A stretch of DNA of 64,000 nt, taken from assembly GCF_001639745.1 (NCBI RefSeq), contig NZ_LTAX01000002.1:62001-126000 (forward strand). Reading direction: 5' to 3'. The notes beneath the pieces are model-generated. The model was not told where the DNA came from. It was given only the letters and a program-made list of their open reading frames with translations, and ran no database searches. This DNA comes from Marinomonas gallaica (lineage in GTDB: Bacteria; Pseudomonadota; Gammaproteobacteria; Pseudomonadales; Marinomonadaceae). Below, in pieces: positions 26,470 through 34,293 of this stretch (positions within the stretch are counted from its first letter, which is position 1; each line of letters opens with the position of its first letter). Made by a program: the position numbers and the translations under genes.

Positions 26470-28158
26470 TCAATACAAATCCGTGTGCAAACGCGTTTCA
26501 AAATAGGTGTCTGAAAGGATCTGCTGTAACGTATGACAGACTTCATTACCAAACCCTTCACGACTGCCGCAGACATAAATATGCGCCCCCTGCGCTAACC
26601 ATTGACGAACTTCTGCTTGATGCCTTTTCAAAAGTGTTTGTACATAGTCGCCATCTGGTCGAGACCACGCTGAGTCCATTCGAGTGAGAACACCAGAATG
26701 CTTCAGTGCTTTAAGATCGTGGGAAAAATAGTCATCATATTGCGCGTATTGTTCACCAAAGATCAACCAACTAGGCGTCTGACTTTGCCATGCTTGTTTC
26801 TGTTTTAAAAAGCCCACGAACGGCGCTAATCCTGTTCCTGCACCAATCATGATCAAGGGCACATCATCCACCAGATGAAACGCTTCATGCTCCCGAATAC
26901 TGGCCTTAACAAGGTCGCCTGATTCCATGGCACTCAATCTACCGGAAACTAGACCAACGTGACCATCTGAGCGCAAATGCCGTCGTACTAACAACTCCAC
27001 ATAGTCTTTTTCATAAGAGGCTATCGAATAGAGGCGTTCAGGCTCATTCGTCTCATCTGCCTGTACCGCCAGCAGATCTCCTGCGCGATAGCGAGCACCT
27101 GAACAATACAGCCTAATTCGATGAACATGACGATGTGTCTGCATGGGGTTCAAGCATTCATTGCTCACCACCGTAAACGTGTCGTACTGCATTGAAACGG
27201 TATCACTCACAATCCCCAATCGACCACAAATTTGCTGCCACCAGTGATCGACAGCCGACACATCCATTCGATCCACTTCTTGCGTCGGCAAGGCTAATTT
27301 AAAACCCTTTTGACGCAACAAGTCAGTGAGCTGGTGACCAAAGGCGCAAAACGTATTATAGGTACGATCACCCAGTGCCAATACACTGAACTCGGTGTCG
27401 ATGTTGCTCTTTGTCTGTTTCTTTATGTCTCGTAAAAAGCTATGTGCGGTATCGGGCGCATCGCCATTGCCCTGAGTGCTCACCACAAAGAAGACTTTTT
27501 GATAACTCAATAACTGCTGTGTTGTTAACTGCGACATACAACGCACGTCCAACAAAGACTGAGCCGTTTCATGCAACTGCTCAGCCAAGCGTTTCGCGCT
27601 GCCGGTTTGGCTGGCATAGGCAATCAGTGCCAGTCGCTGACCTGGCCGCATTGGCAACTGCTTTTTAATATCAACGTACACGGCGAGCATCGGCATTATA
27701 ATGAGAAATAATGCCCACCAAGGGTGAATGGAAGCCTGATTATCTAAGTCAAACACACGGGAATTCAATACTACAGCCGCCATAAGCACCATGGAAAAGC
27801 CATAACGTCGTATGGGGGCTGACGTTAATGCCAGCAGACCTATGACAATCACTCCCCATAACAGGCACTGACTGATTAACGAAAGTCCTTTTAACCAATA
27901 CCACTCTTGCGTCGAGAAAACATACCCCAATACATCATGATCCACTTGTGCCACCAAATTATGACTAAACCGATAGACCGAGTGCTCAGCTAACGAAAAG
28001 AGCGGATGCTCGGGAATACGAGCCTCTAGCGGAGCCTCAACCGTCTTGCTGGCACTGAGCACGCTCCACACATACAGCAAGATAAACAATGCTACCCCAC
28101 CGGCCATATACATCATGCGATTTAACTGCTGAATAAGTTTTGTAAACCACCAAGACAC
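26470..28158 (-). CDS. Membrane flavodoxin/FNR reductase (sulfite reductase flavoprotein-like)
   Basis: 562 residues from a GTG at 28158 with GGAGAG 4 bases upstream; a longer frame to 28239 has no such site and would cross the Fur boxes. Layout: N-terminal membrane part with about four helices (first near 15-35, others by 160), a flavodoxin domain starting LALIAYASQTGSAKRLAEQL (about 176), then a ferredoxin-NADP reductase FAD/NADPH domain with ERLYSIAS, IMIGAGTGLAPFVGFL and a YVCGS end. Electrons from NADPH would pass FAD to FMN to the membrane. Its divergence from the PepSY/DUF2271 operon over two Fur boxes suggests it feeds ferric-siderophore reduction. Confidence 0.85.
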   Translation of the reverse strand: MSWWFTKLIQQLNRMMYMAGGVALFILLYVWSVLSASKTVEAPLEARIPEHPLFSLAEHSVYRFSHNLVAQVDHDVLGYVFSTQEWYWLKGLSLISQCLLWGVIVIGLLALTSAPIRRYGFSMVLMAAVVLNSRVFDLDNQASIHPWWALFLIIMPMLAVYVDIKKQLPMRPGQRLALIAYASQTGSAKRLAEQLHETAQSLLDVRCMSQLTTQQLLSYQKVFFVVSTQGNGDAPDTAHSFLRDIKKQTKSNIDTEFSVLALGDRTYNTFCAFGHQLTDLLRQKGFKLALPTQEVDRMDVSAVDHWWQQICGRLGIVSDTVSMQYDTFTVVSNECLNPMQTHRHVHRIRLYCSGARYRAGDLLAVQADETNEPERLYSIASYEKDYVELLVRRHLRSDGHVGLVSGRLSAMESGDLVKASIREHEAFHLVDDVPLIMIGAGTGLAPFVGFLKQKQAWQSQTPSWLIFGEQYAQYDDYFSHDLKALKHSGVLTRMDSAWSRPDGDYVQTLLKRHQAEVRQWLAQGAHIYVCGSREGFGNEVCHTLQQILSDTYFETRLHTDLY

Positions 28159-28190
28159 CGTTCTCTCCGTAAACCTATGTAAATCTATCT

Positions 28191-28209
28191 GATAATTATT
28201 CGTATTATA
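28191..28209. promoter_or_regulatory. Fur-like box, flavodoxin reductase side
   Basis: GATAATTATTCGTATTATA matches the Fur consensus at 13 of 19 positions, including the complete first half GATAAT. It lies in the divergent promoter gap. Confidence 0.55.
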
Positions 28210-28224
28210 TTGCATATTATTAAT

Positions 28225-28243
28225 GATAGCGATTATCATTGGC
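28225..28243. promoter_or_regulatory. Fur box of the divergent reductase/importer promoters
   Basis: GATAGCGATTATCATTGGC matches 14 of 19 consensus positions and sits within the palindrome AATGATAGCGATTATCATT. Confidence 0.7.
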
Positions 28244-28274
28244 GAATAATTTACAAATAAGATTACTTCCGTTT

Positions 28275-28880
28275 ATGACACGCCCTTTTATTGCACTAAA
28301 TCGCTGGGCTCGCTGGCTACATATTTACAGCGCAGCGCCTGTATTACTGCTGATGATTTTTTTTGCGTTAACGGGAGTGTTACTGAATCACGGCAATTGG
28401 AATTTAGGCGCCACAGATCAATCCAGCCAAACTCTGGACTTACCGAGTACGTTGTCAGAGTTAGAGTGGGACCATGAATCTACTTATACCGCATTGAGCG
28501 TGTTGACGTGGCTAGATCAAACATACGCGATTCATGGCGTAGACATAGAAATCACGTGGGCATTGGATGAGCAGTTATTACTACTGCATTTAGACGGGCC
28601 TCAAGGCAGCTATGCCGTAGAAGTGTATCCCGAAGAGGCTGTTGCAGAGGTGTTTATACGTCACCTGCCCTTTTTGGAAATGCTCAACAATTTGCACCGC
28701 GGCAAACATGTTAATGGGTTTTGGCTTTGGTTATCCGACATTGCCGGCCTGTGTATGCTGGTCTTTTGTCTGTCTGGCCTGTGGCTTTTATTGGCCAACA
28801 CCTTGCAACGAACCACCACCCTTAGTTGGGTGAGTTTGGGTTCTGTGGTCATGGTGATGGCTGTTTATTTGATGCATTAA
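28275..28880 (+). CDS. PepSY-associated transmembrane protein (FpvG-like position)
   Basis: 201 residues from the ATG at 28275; an upstream TTG start would lie inside the Fur box. Two hydrophobic helices near the N-terminus (about 18-40) and C-terminus (about 148-175, and a last one to 200) flank a periplasmic PepSY-like region. RWARWLHIYSA and LHRGKHVNGFWLWLSD are typical of PepSY_TM_like proteins, with histidines that could ligate haem. It opens an operon of eight genes. FpvG, the inner-membrane protein needed for ferripyoverdine reduction in Pseudomonas, is also a PepSY protein at the head of a similar cluster, but I recall it as larger. Confidence 0.8.
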   Translation: MTRPFIALNRWARWLHIYSAAPVLLLMIFFALTGVLLNHGNWNLGATDQSSQTLDLPSTLSELEWDHESTYTALSVLTWLDQTYAIHGVDIEITWALDEQLLLLHLDGPQGSYAVEVYPEEAVAEVFIRHLPFLEMLNNLHRGKHVNGFWLWLSDIAGLCMLVFCLSGLWLLLANTLQRTTTLSWVSLGSVVMVMAVYLMH

Positions 28881-28891
28881 AGGAGAGCTTT

Positions 28892-29368
28892 ATGCGCTCA
28901 TTAGTTAATAAAACGCTGCTTGCGGCCACACTCGGTATGGCGAGCATCACGCACGCCACCACAGTGGATGTGACTTTCAACATTCCACAACCTGATGCCG
29001 AGCGTTACGCCAAACCTTACGTGGCGATCTGGGCCGAAAATGGTCGTAATGCTGAGCACCTATTGGTCTGGCACCTACAGGGTGAGAAAGACAAATGGTT
29101 ATCCGACCTACGCCGCTGGTGGCGCAAGATCGGTCGCTACGATCATCAAATGGACGGTTTAACCGGCGCGACAAAAGGGCCAGGGCAATACAGCAAAACC
29201 TTTGAGATCAACGATGAATGGGACACTTTCACCTTATATTTCGAAGCGGCCCGCGAAAACGGAGGCCGCTCTTTAATGAAAACCCAAATTGATACAACGG
29301 ATGGCCACCAACAGTACCGCATTCCCGCCGAAGATGAGCTGGGCGACATTCTCATTACGATTAACTAA
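28892..29368 (+). CDS. DUF2271 periplasmic protein with flavinylation motif
   Basis: 158 residues from the ATG after AAGGAGAG. A signal peptide (cleavage after THA, about residue 22) precedes a DUF2271 domain. Residues 88-94 read DGLTGAT, which fits the D-x-x-[S/T]-G-A-T motif where ApbE attaches FMN covalently to a threonine (here Thr94). The protein is therefore probably a periplasmic FMN carrier that takes electrons from the PepSY membrane protein. DUF2271 proteins are known to occur in ApbE-linked redox clusters. No apbE gene is in this window. It lies 11 bases after the PepSY gene in the same operon. Confidence 0.85.
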   Translation: MRSLVNKTLLAATLGMASITHATTVDVTFNIPQPDAERYAKPYVAIWAENGRNAEHLLVWHLQGEKDKWLSDLRRWWRKIGRYDHQMDGLTGATKGPGQYSKTFEINDEWDTFTLYFEAARENGGRSLMKTQIDTTDGHQQYRIPAEDELGDILITIN

Positions 29369-29387
29369 ACACATTTAAGGAATACTT

Positions 29388-30197
29388 ATGTTTAAAGCGA
29401 CTTTATGCGCTCTAGGTTTATTAGCAGCAAGCGGTGCAATGGCTCACGAACTGATGATCATGCCATCAAAATCCATAATCACAAAAGCACCTGCGACGGT
29501 TGCAGTCGATATCTCCGCTTCCCACGGTGTGTTTCGCTTTGATAAGCCTGTTGGCGTAGATAACATCAATGTATACGGCGCAGATGGCAAACCTATTCGC
29601 AACATTGGTACCGTCGTCAAAAGTGCTTCTCGTACCTCTTTTGATTTGCCGATGCAAACCGATGGCACTTACAAAATCGTCTACGGCAGCACTGAGCCGA
29701 TGTACATGACAAGCTACACCATTGGTAAACGTGACACTCACAAACGCCTACGTGGTACTCGAGCGGAAGTACAAGACCAAATTCCAGCGGATGCGAAAAA
29801 CATCGAAACGGTGAAAATGAACCGTTATGGCATGTCATTCGTAACGGCAAAAATGCCTACTAATGCAGTACTAGAGCCATCAAATGAAGGGTTCGAAATC
29901 ATTCCTGTGACGCATCCAGCCGATTACATCAATGGTGAAGAAATTGAGTTTCAAGCCATGTTAGATGGCAAAGCCGTAGAGGGCGTGGACATCACCATTA
30001 AAGCTGAAGCCGGTCTCTATAATGGTGAATTAGAGCCTATTACACTTAAAACTGACGCTAAAGGCATGGCCAGTGTCGAATTTGAAAACGCCGGGCGTTA
30101 CGCCGCTACTTTTGGTTACCAAAGTGACGAAGCAGGCGACAACGCAGATAAAGCCTTTTACACCGTGTTTTACACCTTTGAAGTGGTATACGAATAA
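29388..30197 (+). CDS. DUF4198 periplasmic protein
   Basis: 269 residues. The signal peptide ends near residue 19 (SGAMAHE), leaving a mature N-terminus HELMIMPS typical of DUF4198 proteins, whose N-terminal His can bind metal. The remainder is beta-rich with an internal Ig-like repeat (EGVDITIKAEAG, TDAKGMASVEF). It is found with PepSY and TonB-receptor genes in iron or nickel uptake loci. It sits 19 bases after the DUF2271 gene (GGAATACTT before the ATG), and its stop overlaps the next start. Role inferred: metal or siderophore handling in the periplasm. Confidence 0.8.
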   Translation: MFKATLCALGLLAASGAMAHELMIMPSKSIITKAPATVAVDISASHGVFRFDKPVGVDNINVYGADGKPIRNIGTVVKSASRTSFDLPMQTDGTYKIVYGSTEPMYMTSYTIGKRDTHKRLRGTRAEVQDQIPADAKNIETVKMNRYGMSFVTAKMPTNAVLEPSNEGFEIIPVTHPADYINGEEIEFQAMLDGKAVEGVDITIKAEAGLYNGELEPITLKTDAKGMASVEFENAGRYAATFGYQSDEAGDNADKAFYTVFYTFEVVYE

Positions 30198-30502
30198 TGA
30201 CCAAAGCTACCTTACTCATGGGTAGCCTAGTGGCTTTGCTTTCGAGCAAAGCCATGGCCCACTACCCAACACTCGATTGTGTACTGCTACAGCAAGAGGT
30301 GCGATGCACCGCAGCCTACAGCGATGGTTCGCTTGCTTACGGTGAAACCGTTGAAGTACGCAGCTACGATGAAGAGCTGCTGACGCAACTCACAACCGAT
30401 AAGGCAGGACAAATTCGCTTGCCACAACCTGACGGCGAATATTATCTAATGTTCGATCCAGGGCACGAAGATCCGGCAGAGTTTGACTATGCCGAGTTCT
30501 GA
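30197..30502 (+). CDS. Small periplasmic protein of the iron operon
   Basis: 101 residues. The signal peptide (MTKATLLMGSLVALLSSKAMA) is followed by a short beta-type domain with two cysteines (CVLLQQEVRC), which could form a disulfide. The repeat-like segment ETVEVRSYDEELLTQLTTDKAGQIRLPQPDGEYYL, read as VEVRSYD then TDKAGQIRLPQPDGEYYL, recalls the end of the preceding DUF4198 protein (TDAKGMASVEFENAGRY), so it may be a truncated relative of that fold. Start and stop overlap both neighbours, so it is translationally coupled. It occupies the FpvJ-like slot of the cluster. Confidence 0.7.
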   Translation: MTKATLLMGSLVALLSSKAMAHYPTLDCVLLQQEVRCTAAYSDGSLAYGETVEVRSYDEELLTQLTTDKAGQIRLPQPDGEYYLMFDPGHEDPAEFDYAEF

Positions 30503-30929
30503 GATTGAAGTGATTTTACCTGCCAATGGCCGCGGGGAAACGCGCAATTTTCTGCTGATCTGCGCGGCCATCATAGCGACAGCAATGACTTTATTGTCGC
30601 TTATTCAAAAGGCCGACGGACAAACCGTGCCTGAATTGCCTACTTCACTAAGCAATATGGCCACACAAATCAGCAATGCTATCGAAGAAATCACTCTACT
30701 TGAAGAAGCGGGCATGTTGTCAGAGCCTTATCAGCTAGGTGATCTGCCTCTGCCCGCACTCAACGGGCAACGTTTTCAGCAACAAGAAGAGCGCTGTTTC
30801 ACGCTTTTACAGGGACAATACCTGTTTATCATCGAACGCCATGACGACACTTGGGATGCTCATTGGGCCGTAACAGACCAGCCCGCAGACTGTCATGCAC
30901 CGCTTACTTGGCACTCGCTTAACCAATAG
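30489..30929 (+). CDS. Membrane-anchored periplasmic protein, DUF6162-like
   Basis: 146 residues from an ATG that overlaps the end of the previous gene; a TTG two codons earlier is also possible. One transmembrane helix near 18-40 (NFLLICAAIIATAMTLLSLI) follows a short cytosolic end (IEVILPANGRGETR). A periplasmic coil and a C-terminal domain with two cysteines (EERCF, ADCHAP) come next. It resembles DUF6162 proteins, which precede zinc/iron-type ABC importers with two binding proteins in pseudomonads (the FpvK-like position). Exact function unknown. Confidence 0.65.
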   Translation: MPSSEIEVILPANGRGETRNFLLICAAIIATAMTLLSLIQKADGQTVPELPTSLSNMATQISNAIEEITLLEEAGMLSEPYQLGDLPLPALNGQRFQQQEERCFTLLQGQYLFIIERHDDTWDAHWAVTDQPADCHAPLTWHSLNQ

Positions 30930-30937
30930 GACTTTCC

Positions 30938-31786
30938 ATGCGATATTTACTGCTCAGCCTACTTGTCTTGATCAGCACACACGCAAGCGCTCGACTGCAA
31001 GTGGGCATCACTTTGCACCCTTACTATTCCTATGTTAGCCACATTCTTGGCGATCGTGGCGATGTGCTACCGTTAGTTGAAGCTGGTTTCAATCCACATA
31101 ATTATCAGCTCAGTCCCGCCGATATCGAGCGTTTAAACAGCCTTGATGCGCTGGTTGTGAACGGCATTGGACATGATCTATTTGCTACCAATACCGTTGA
31201 CCGTCTTCAACCTGACAATCTAACCGTAATCTATGCCAATAAAGATGTGCCCTTGATTGGTCACGATGAAAAAGTAAACCCACATTCTTTTGTCTCTATC
31301 GACGCCGGCATTCGTCAGGTCTACACCATTGCCAAAGCCTTAGGTGAGTTGGACCCTGATAATAAAACCTACTTCCTCAAAAATGCATTGGCTTACGCCA
31401 AGACGCTGCGCGCGCTGAAAACGCCCGTGCAACAAGCCCTACTGGATAAAGACGTTAGCAATCTTCGAATTGCCAGTACCCATGGGGCGTACGCCTATTT
31501 ACTGCAAGAGTTCGGATTGACGGTATCGGCCGTCATTGAACCGGCACACGGTGTGTCACCGACAGCCTCTCAGTTAGAAGACACCATCGATACCATCCGT
31601 AAGCAAAACATTGATGTATTATTTACCGAGCTGAACATGGAAAACCGCTATGTCGATTTGATCGAACGGGAAACCGGCATAAAGGTTTATTACTTTAGCC
31701 ACATGACACACGGCGACTACAGCAAAGACCAAGTCGAACGTGAGATGGGCAACAACCTCGCCAAGCTTGCCGAGGCACTGCAATGA
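30938..31786 (+). CDS. Metal ABC transporter substrate-binding protein (FpvC/ZnuA-like)
   Basis: 282 residues with a signal peptide cleaved after ASA (about residue 18). It belongs to the cluster A-I (ZnuA/TroA) metal-binding proteins: NPHNYQLSPADIERL near 51, NPHSFVS near 110, STHGAYAYLLQEFGL near 180, and a C-terminal acidic ligand region. No His-rich loop is present, unlike many ZnuA proteins. In Pseudomonas, FpvC is one of two binding proteins that receive iron stripped from pyoverdine. Its stop overlaps the ATPase gene by four bases. Confidence 0.85.
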   Translation: MRYLLLSLLVLISTHASARLQVGITLHPYYSYVSHILGDRGDVLPLVEAGFNPHNYQLSPADIERLNSLDALVVNGIGHDLFATNTVDRLQPDNLTVIYANKDVPLIGHDEKVNPHSFVSIDAGIRQVYTIAKALGELDPDNKTYFLKNALAYAKTLRALKTPVQQALLDKDVSNLRIASTHGAYAYLLQEFGLTVSAVIEPAHGVSPTASQLEDTIDTIRKQNIDVLFTELNMENRYVDLIERETGIKVYYFSHMTHGDYSKDQVEREMGNNLAKLAEALQ

Positions 31787-32484
31787 TCAAAGGCCCAAGC
31801 TTACATCTGGCTAACCTAACGGTAGCCGTAAAAGGTATGACATTACTCAGCGCTATGGACTTGTCATTAGATGGCGGACTTTGGCATGGCATTGCGGGCC
31901 CCAACGGCGGCGGCAAAAGCACGTTACTTAAAGCCATCGCAGGTTTACACAATCATTCAGGCACTATTGAGCTGCATTGGCCAGAAGGTCGTGATGCCAT
32001 TGGCTATATGCCGCAACTGTCTCCCTTTGATGCCTCGTTACCCGTGACTGCTCTCGATTTTTTACGTATGCATTGTGACAAGCGTCCAGTGTGGCTTCGC
32101 TTTAAAGGGGATCCAAAAATCGCGGCCGTAGTTGAAAAAGTACGTATTCAAGGGTTACTCAGTAAGCGTCTCGGCACCTTATCTTCAGGTGAACGACAAC
32201 GCGTTTTATTGGCCTGCGCTCTGCTTAATCGCCCCCATGTTTTACTGCTCGATGAACCACTCGCCGGTGTGGATAAATACGGTCGCGAGCAGATTTTAGA
32301 AATCCTGATGAATTTTAAAGCCGACGGCGGCACCATTATTATGATCGAACACGATTGGCAAATCTTACAACAATACTGCGATAGCTTGTCTTGGATAGAT
32401 GGCACACTTCAGGCGCACGGCGAACCCAATTCCGTTTTACAGTCCCTACAAGTGCCGATGATAGGTCTTCGTCATGCTAGCTAG
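31783..32484 (+). CDS. Metal ABC transporter ATPase (FpvD-like)
   Basis: 233 residues with all nucleotide-binding motifs: Walker A GPNGGGKST (about 39-47), Q-loop MPQLSPFD, signature LSSGERQR (about 132), Walker B VLLLDEP (about 148) and the switch His in IMIEHDW. It powers import through the permease encoded next, whose start it overlaps by 11 bases. The gene order binding protein - ATPase - permease - second binding protein equals fpvC-fpvD-fpvE-fpvF. Confidence 0.9.
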   Translation: MIKGPSLHLANLTVAVKGMTLLSAMDLSLDGGLWHGIAGPNGGGKSTLLKAIAGLHNHSGTIELHWPEGRDAIGYMPQLSPFDASLPVTALDFLRMHCDKRPVWLRFKGDPKIAAVVEKVRIQGLLSKRLGTLSSGERQRVLLACALLNRPHVLLLDEPLAGVDKYGREQILEILMNFKADGGTIIMIEHDWQILQQYCDSLSWIDGTLQAHGEPNSVLQSLQVPMIGLRHAS

Positions 32485-33370
32485 TATTCATTCGGCATTT
32501 TCCCATCTCGTAGACAGTGGTTTATTACCAAGCATGTTTGGCTATGGCTTCGTGGTCAATGCGTTTCTAGCTTGCCTGATGATCGGCCCGTTGCTTGGGT
32601 TATTAGGCACCTTAGTGGTGGTAAAGCGCCTTGCCTTTTTATCCGAAGCGGTCGGCCACAGCGCGTTGACTGGCGTCTCTATTGGCATCTTAATGGGAGA
32701 GCCTGTGACCGAGCCTTGGATTAGCCTGTTTGCTTTTTCGATTTTATTTGCACTGACTCTTCAATGGGTGCGCGGCCGAACGACTGTACCTTATGATGCG
32801 CTCATCGGCGTATTTTTGGCGTTTGCGTTAGCGCTGGGGGCCGCTCTGCTGATGTTCGTCGCGAAAAAAATCAATGCACACTTAGTCGAGCAAGTGTTGT
32901 TTGGCTCCATTTTGACCGCTTCTGCTTACGACTTAATTATCTTATCCGCCATTACTCTGGTCGTCATGGGGTTGGCATGGTTTAGCGCCAACCATGCTTT
33001 TTTAAACGCCTTAAGCCCTGATATTGCCCAGTCTCGACGTATATCAGTCACCCTGCACGATTACGGCTTTGTTCTGTTAATTGCCTTAGTGACGGTTGCC
33101 GCTGTAAAAATCATCGGTGCGATTTTAGTGGGTGCCTTACTGTTGATACCTGCGGCCAGTGCTCGCCTCATTGCTCAGGATTTACGCGGCATGGTGGGAC
33201 TCTCTGTTTTGATTGCCACCACCAGCGCGTTAGTCGGTGTGCTGCTGCCCATGCATATGAAATGGGCCATTGGCACCGGTCCTGCGATTATTTTAGTCGC
33301 TTGTGTTTGGTTCATCGTCGCTATTTCTATTTACTCTCTGCGTAAAGGAGGCTCCACCGCATGCGCGTAA
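32474..33370 (+). CDS. Metal ABC transporter permease (FpvE/ZnuB-like)
   Basis: 298 residues with about eight or nine helices, ABC-3 permease family. LLGLLGTLVVVKRLAFLSEAVGHSALTGVSIG, read as LGTLVVVKRLAFLSEAVGHS then ALTGVSIG (about 42-75), is the conserved N-terminal segment, and IGAILVGALLLIPAASARL near 215 is the C-terminal one. It overlaps the ATPase upstream and the second binding protein downstream, so all four transporter genes are coupled. Confidence 0.9.
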   Translation: MLASIHSAFSHLVDSGLLPSMFGYGFVVNAFLACLMIGPLLGLLGTLVVVKRLAFLSEAVGHSALTGVSIGILMGEPVTEPWISLFAFSILFALTLQWVRGRTTVPYDALIGVFLAFALALGAALLMFVAKKINAHLVEQVLFGSILTASAYDLIILSAITLVVMGLAWFSANHAFLNALSPDIAQSRRISVTLHDYGFVLLIALVTVAAVKIIGAILVGALLLIPAASARLIAQDLRGMVGLSVLIATTSALVGVLLPMHMKWAIGTGPAIILVACVWFIVAISIYSLRKGGSTACA

Positions 33371-34110
33371 TACTCTCTAGTTTTTTACTGTTAATGACTC
33401 ATTGGGCTGTGGCCGCTAACGTCGCAACGGTAGCGCCCATCACTCACAGCATGAGCCAAGCATTATTGCAAAATACGGAAATTGAAGTCACTTACCTACC
33501 GCCAACACGACTGCCGATTAACCGTATCCCTAGCTGGCTCAACCGTAATGAGACCGAGCCAATGCCCCACTTCGATGCCATTGTGAATATTAGTTCACTT
33601 CGACCTGAACTGGCGTTCTACAAGCCCTTACGCAGTCGTAATATACACATTGTGCCAATCGATATTGCCCAAGCTCTGATCCCCGCTGGCGAGCGCGTGG
33701 CGACTCAACAGCCTGATGAGTACTTTTGGCTAAACACGAATAATGCCCTGCTTATGCTGGGGATTTTAAAACGCGACTTGATTGCTCTGTGGCCAGATGA
33801 AGCCGAGCAAATTAACCGTAATTTCCGAGCCACTAGCACCGCTTTGCGTCAACTGGCGTTGGATATCGACGACGCGCTACTAATGTCAGGCTTTGATGCG
33901 CTAATTGATGCTAAAGCGTCCGTCTCGCCGTTTAGCCAAGGCTTAATGCTACCAACGCTTGATTTGGATGAAGTAGACAACTTGAAAACTCTTATCATCG
34001 ATACCAAAGCGGGTGAAAATACTTGGCAAATCGATGACTTTAGTCGCTATAGCAAACGCGACTTTATCCGTCGCTGGCAAGACAATTTGACTCAGCTACC
34101 GACTCCTTAA
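33361..34110 (+). CDS. Second periplasmic binding protein of the importer (FpvF-like)
   Basis: 249 residues with a signal peptide (to about AVA at 18). It is a divergent, shortened member of the metal-binding protein superfamily: the histidines of the first binding protein are mostly absent, although HITH-like (APITHS near 28) remains. The best reason for the call is position: it is the last gene of an importer operon, as fpvF is in Pseudomonas, where FpvC and FpvF act together. A hairpin with a T-rich tail follows and probably ends the operon. Confidence 0.7.
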   Translation: MRVILSSFLLLMTHWAVAANVATVAPITHSMSQALLQNTEIEVTYLPPTRLPINRIPSWLNRNETEPMPHFDAIVNISSLRPELAFYKPLRSRNIHIVPIDIAQALIPAGERVATQQPDEYFWLNTNNALLMLGILKRDLIALWPDEAEQINRNFRATSTALRQLALDIDDALLMSGFDALIDAKASVSPFSQGLMLPTLDLDEVDNLKTLIIDTKAGENTWQIDDFSRYSKRDFIRRWQDNLTQLPTP

Positions 34111-34126
34111 CCTTACTTCACCCCTC

Positions 34127-34172
34127 TTTGACAGAGGTTACTCTCGTTTCCTCTGTCAAAATCGTCTTTTTT
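34127..34172 (+). terminator. Probable terminator of the importer operon
   Basis: TTTGACAGAGG pairs with CCTCTGTCAAA over a 12-base loop, followed after ATCG by a CTTTTTT run. Confidence 0.65.
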
Positions 34173-34210
34173 ATGCAGATTACACAAAGAAATTGTAAGA
34201 AATACCTACC

Positions 34211-34229
34211 AATAGTAACAATTATCATT
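34211..34229. promoter_or_regulatory. Fur-like box upstream of the Fiu-type receptor
   Basis: AATAGTAACAATTATCATT matches the Fur consensus at 12 of 19 positions, with an intact ATTATCATT half. It lies 65-83 bases before the receptor start. Confidence 0.5.
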
Positions 34230-34293
34230 TAGCATTTGCTTCTCAATTATATGTAGCCTCTATTTTTAAAACATTACTGGTGTGAATAACTCG

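Noticed and set aside
26470..34110. Reading the importer as a plain zinc (ZnuABC) system
   Set aside because: No His-rich loop in the first binding protein, a second binding protein in the operon, PepSY/DUF2271/DUF4198 partners and Fur-like boxes rather than a Zur-type context all favour iron.
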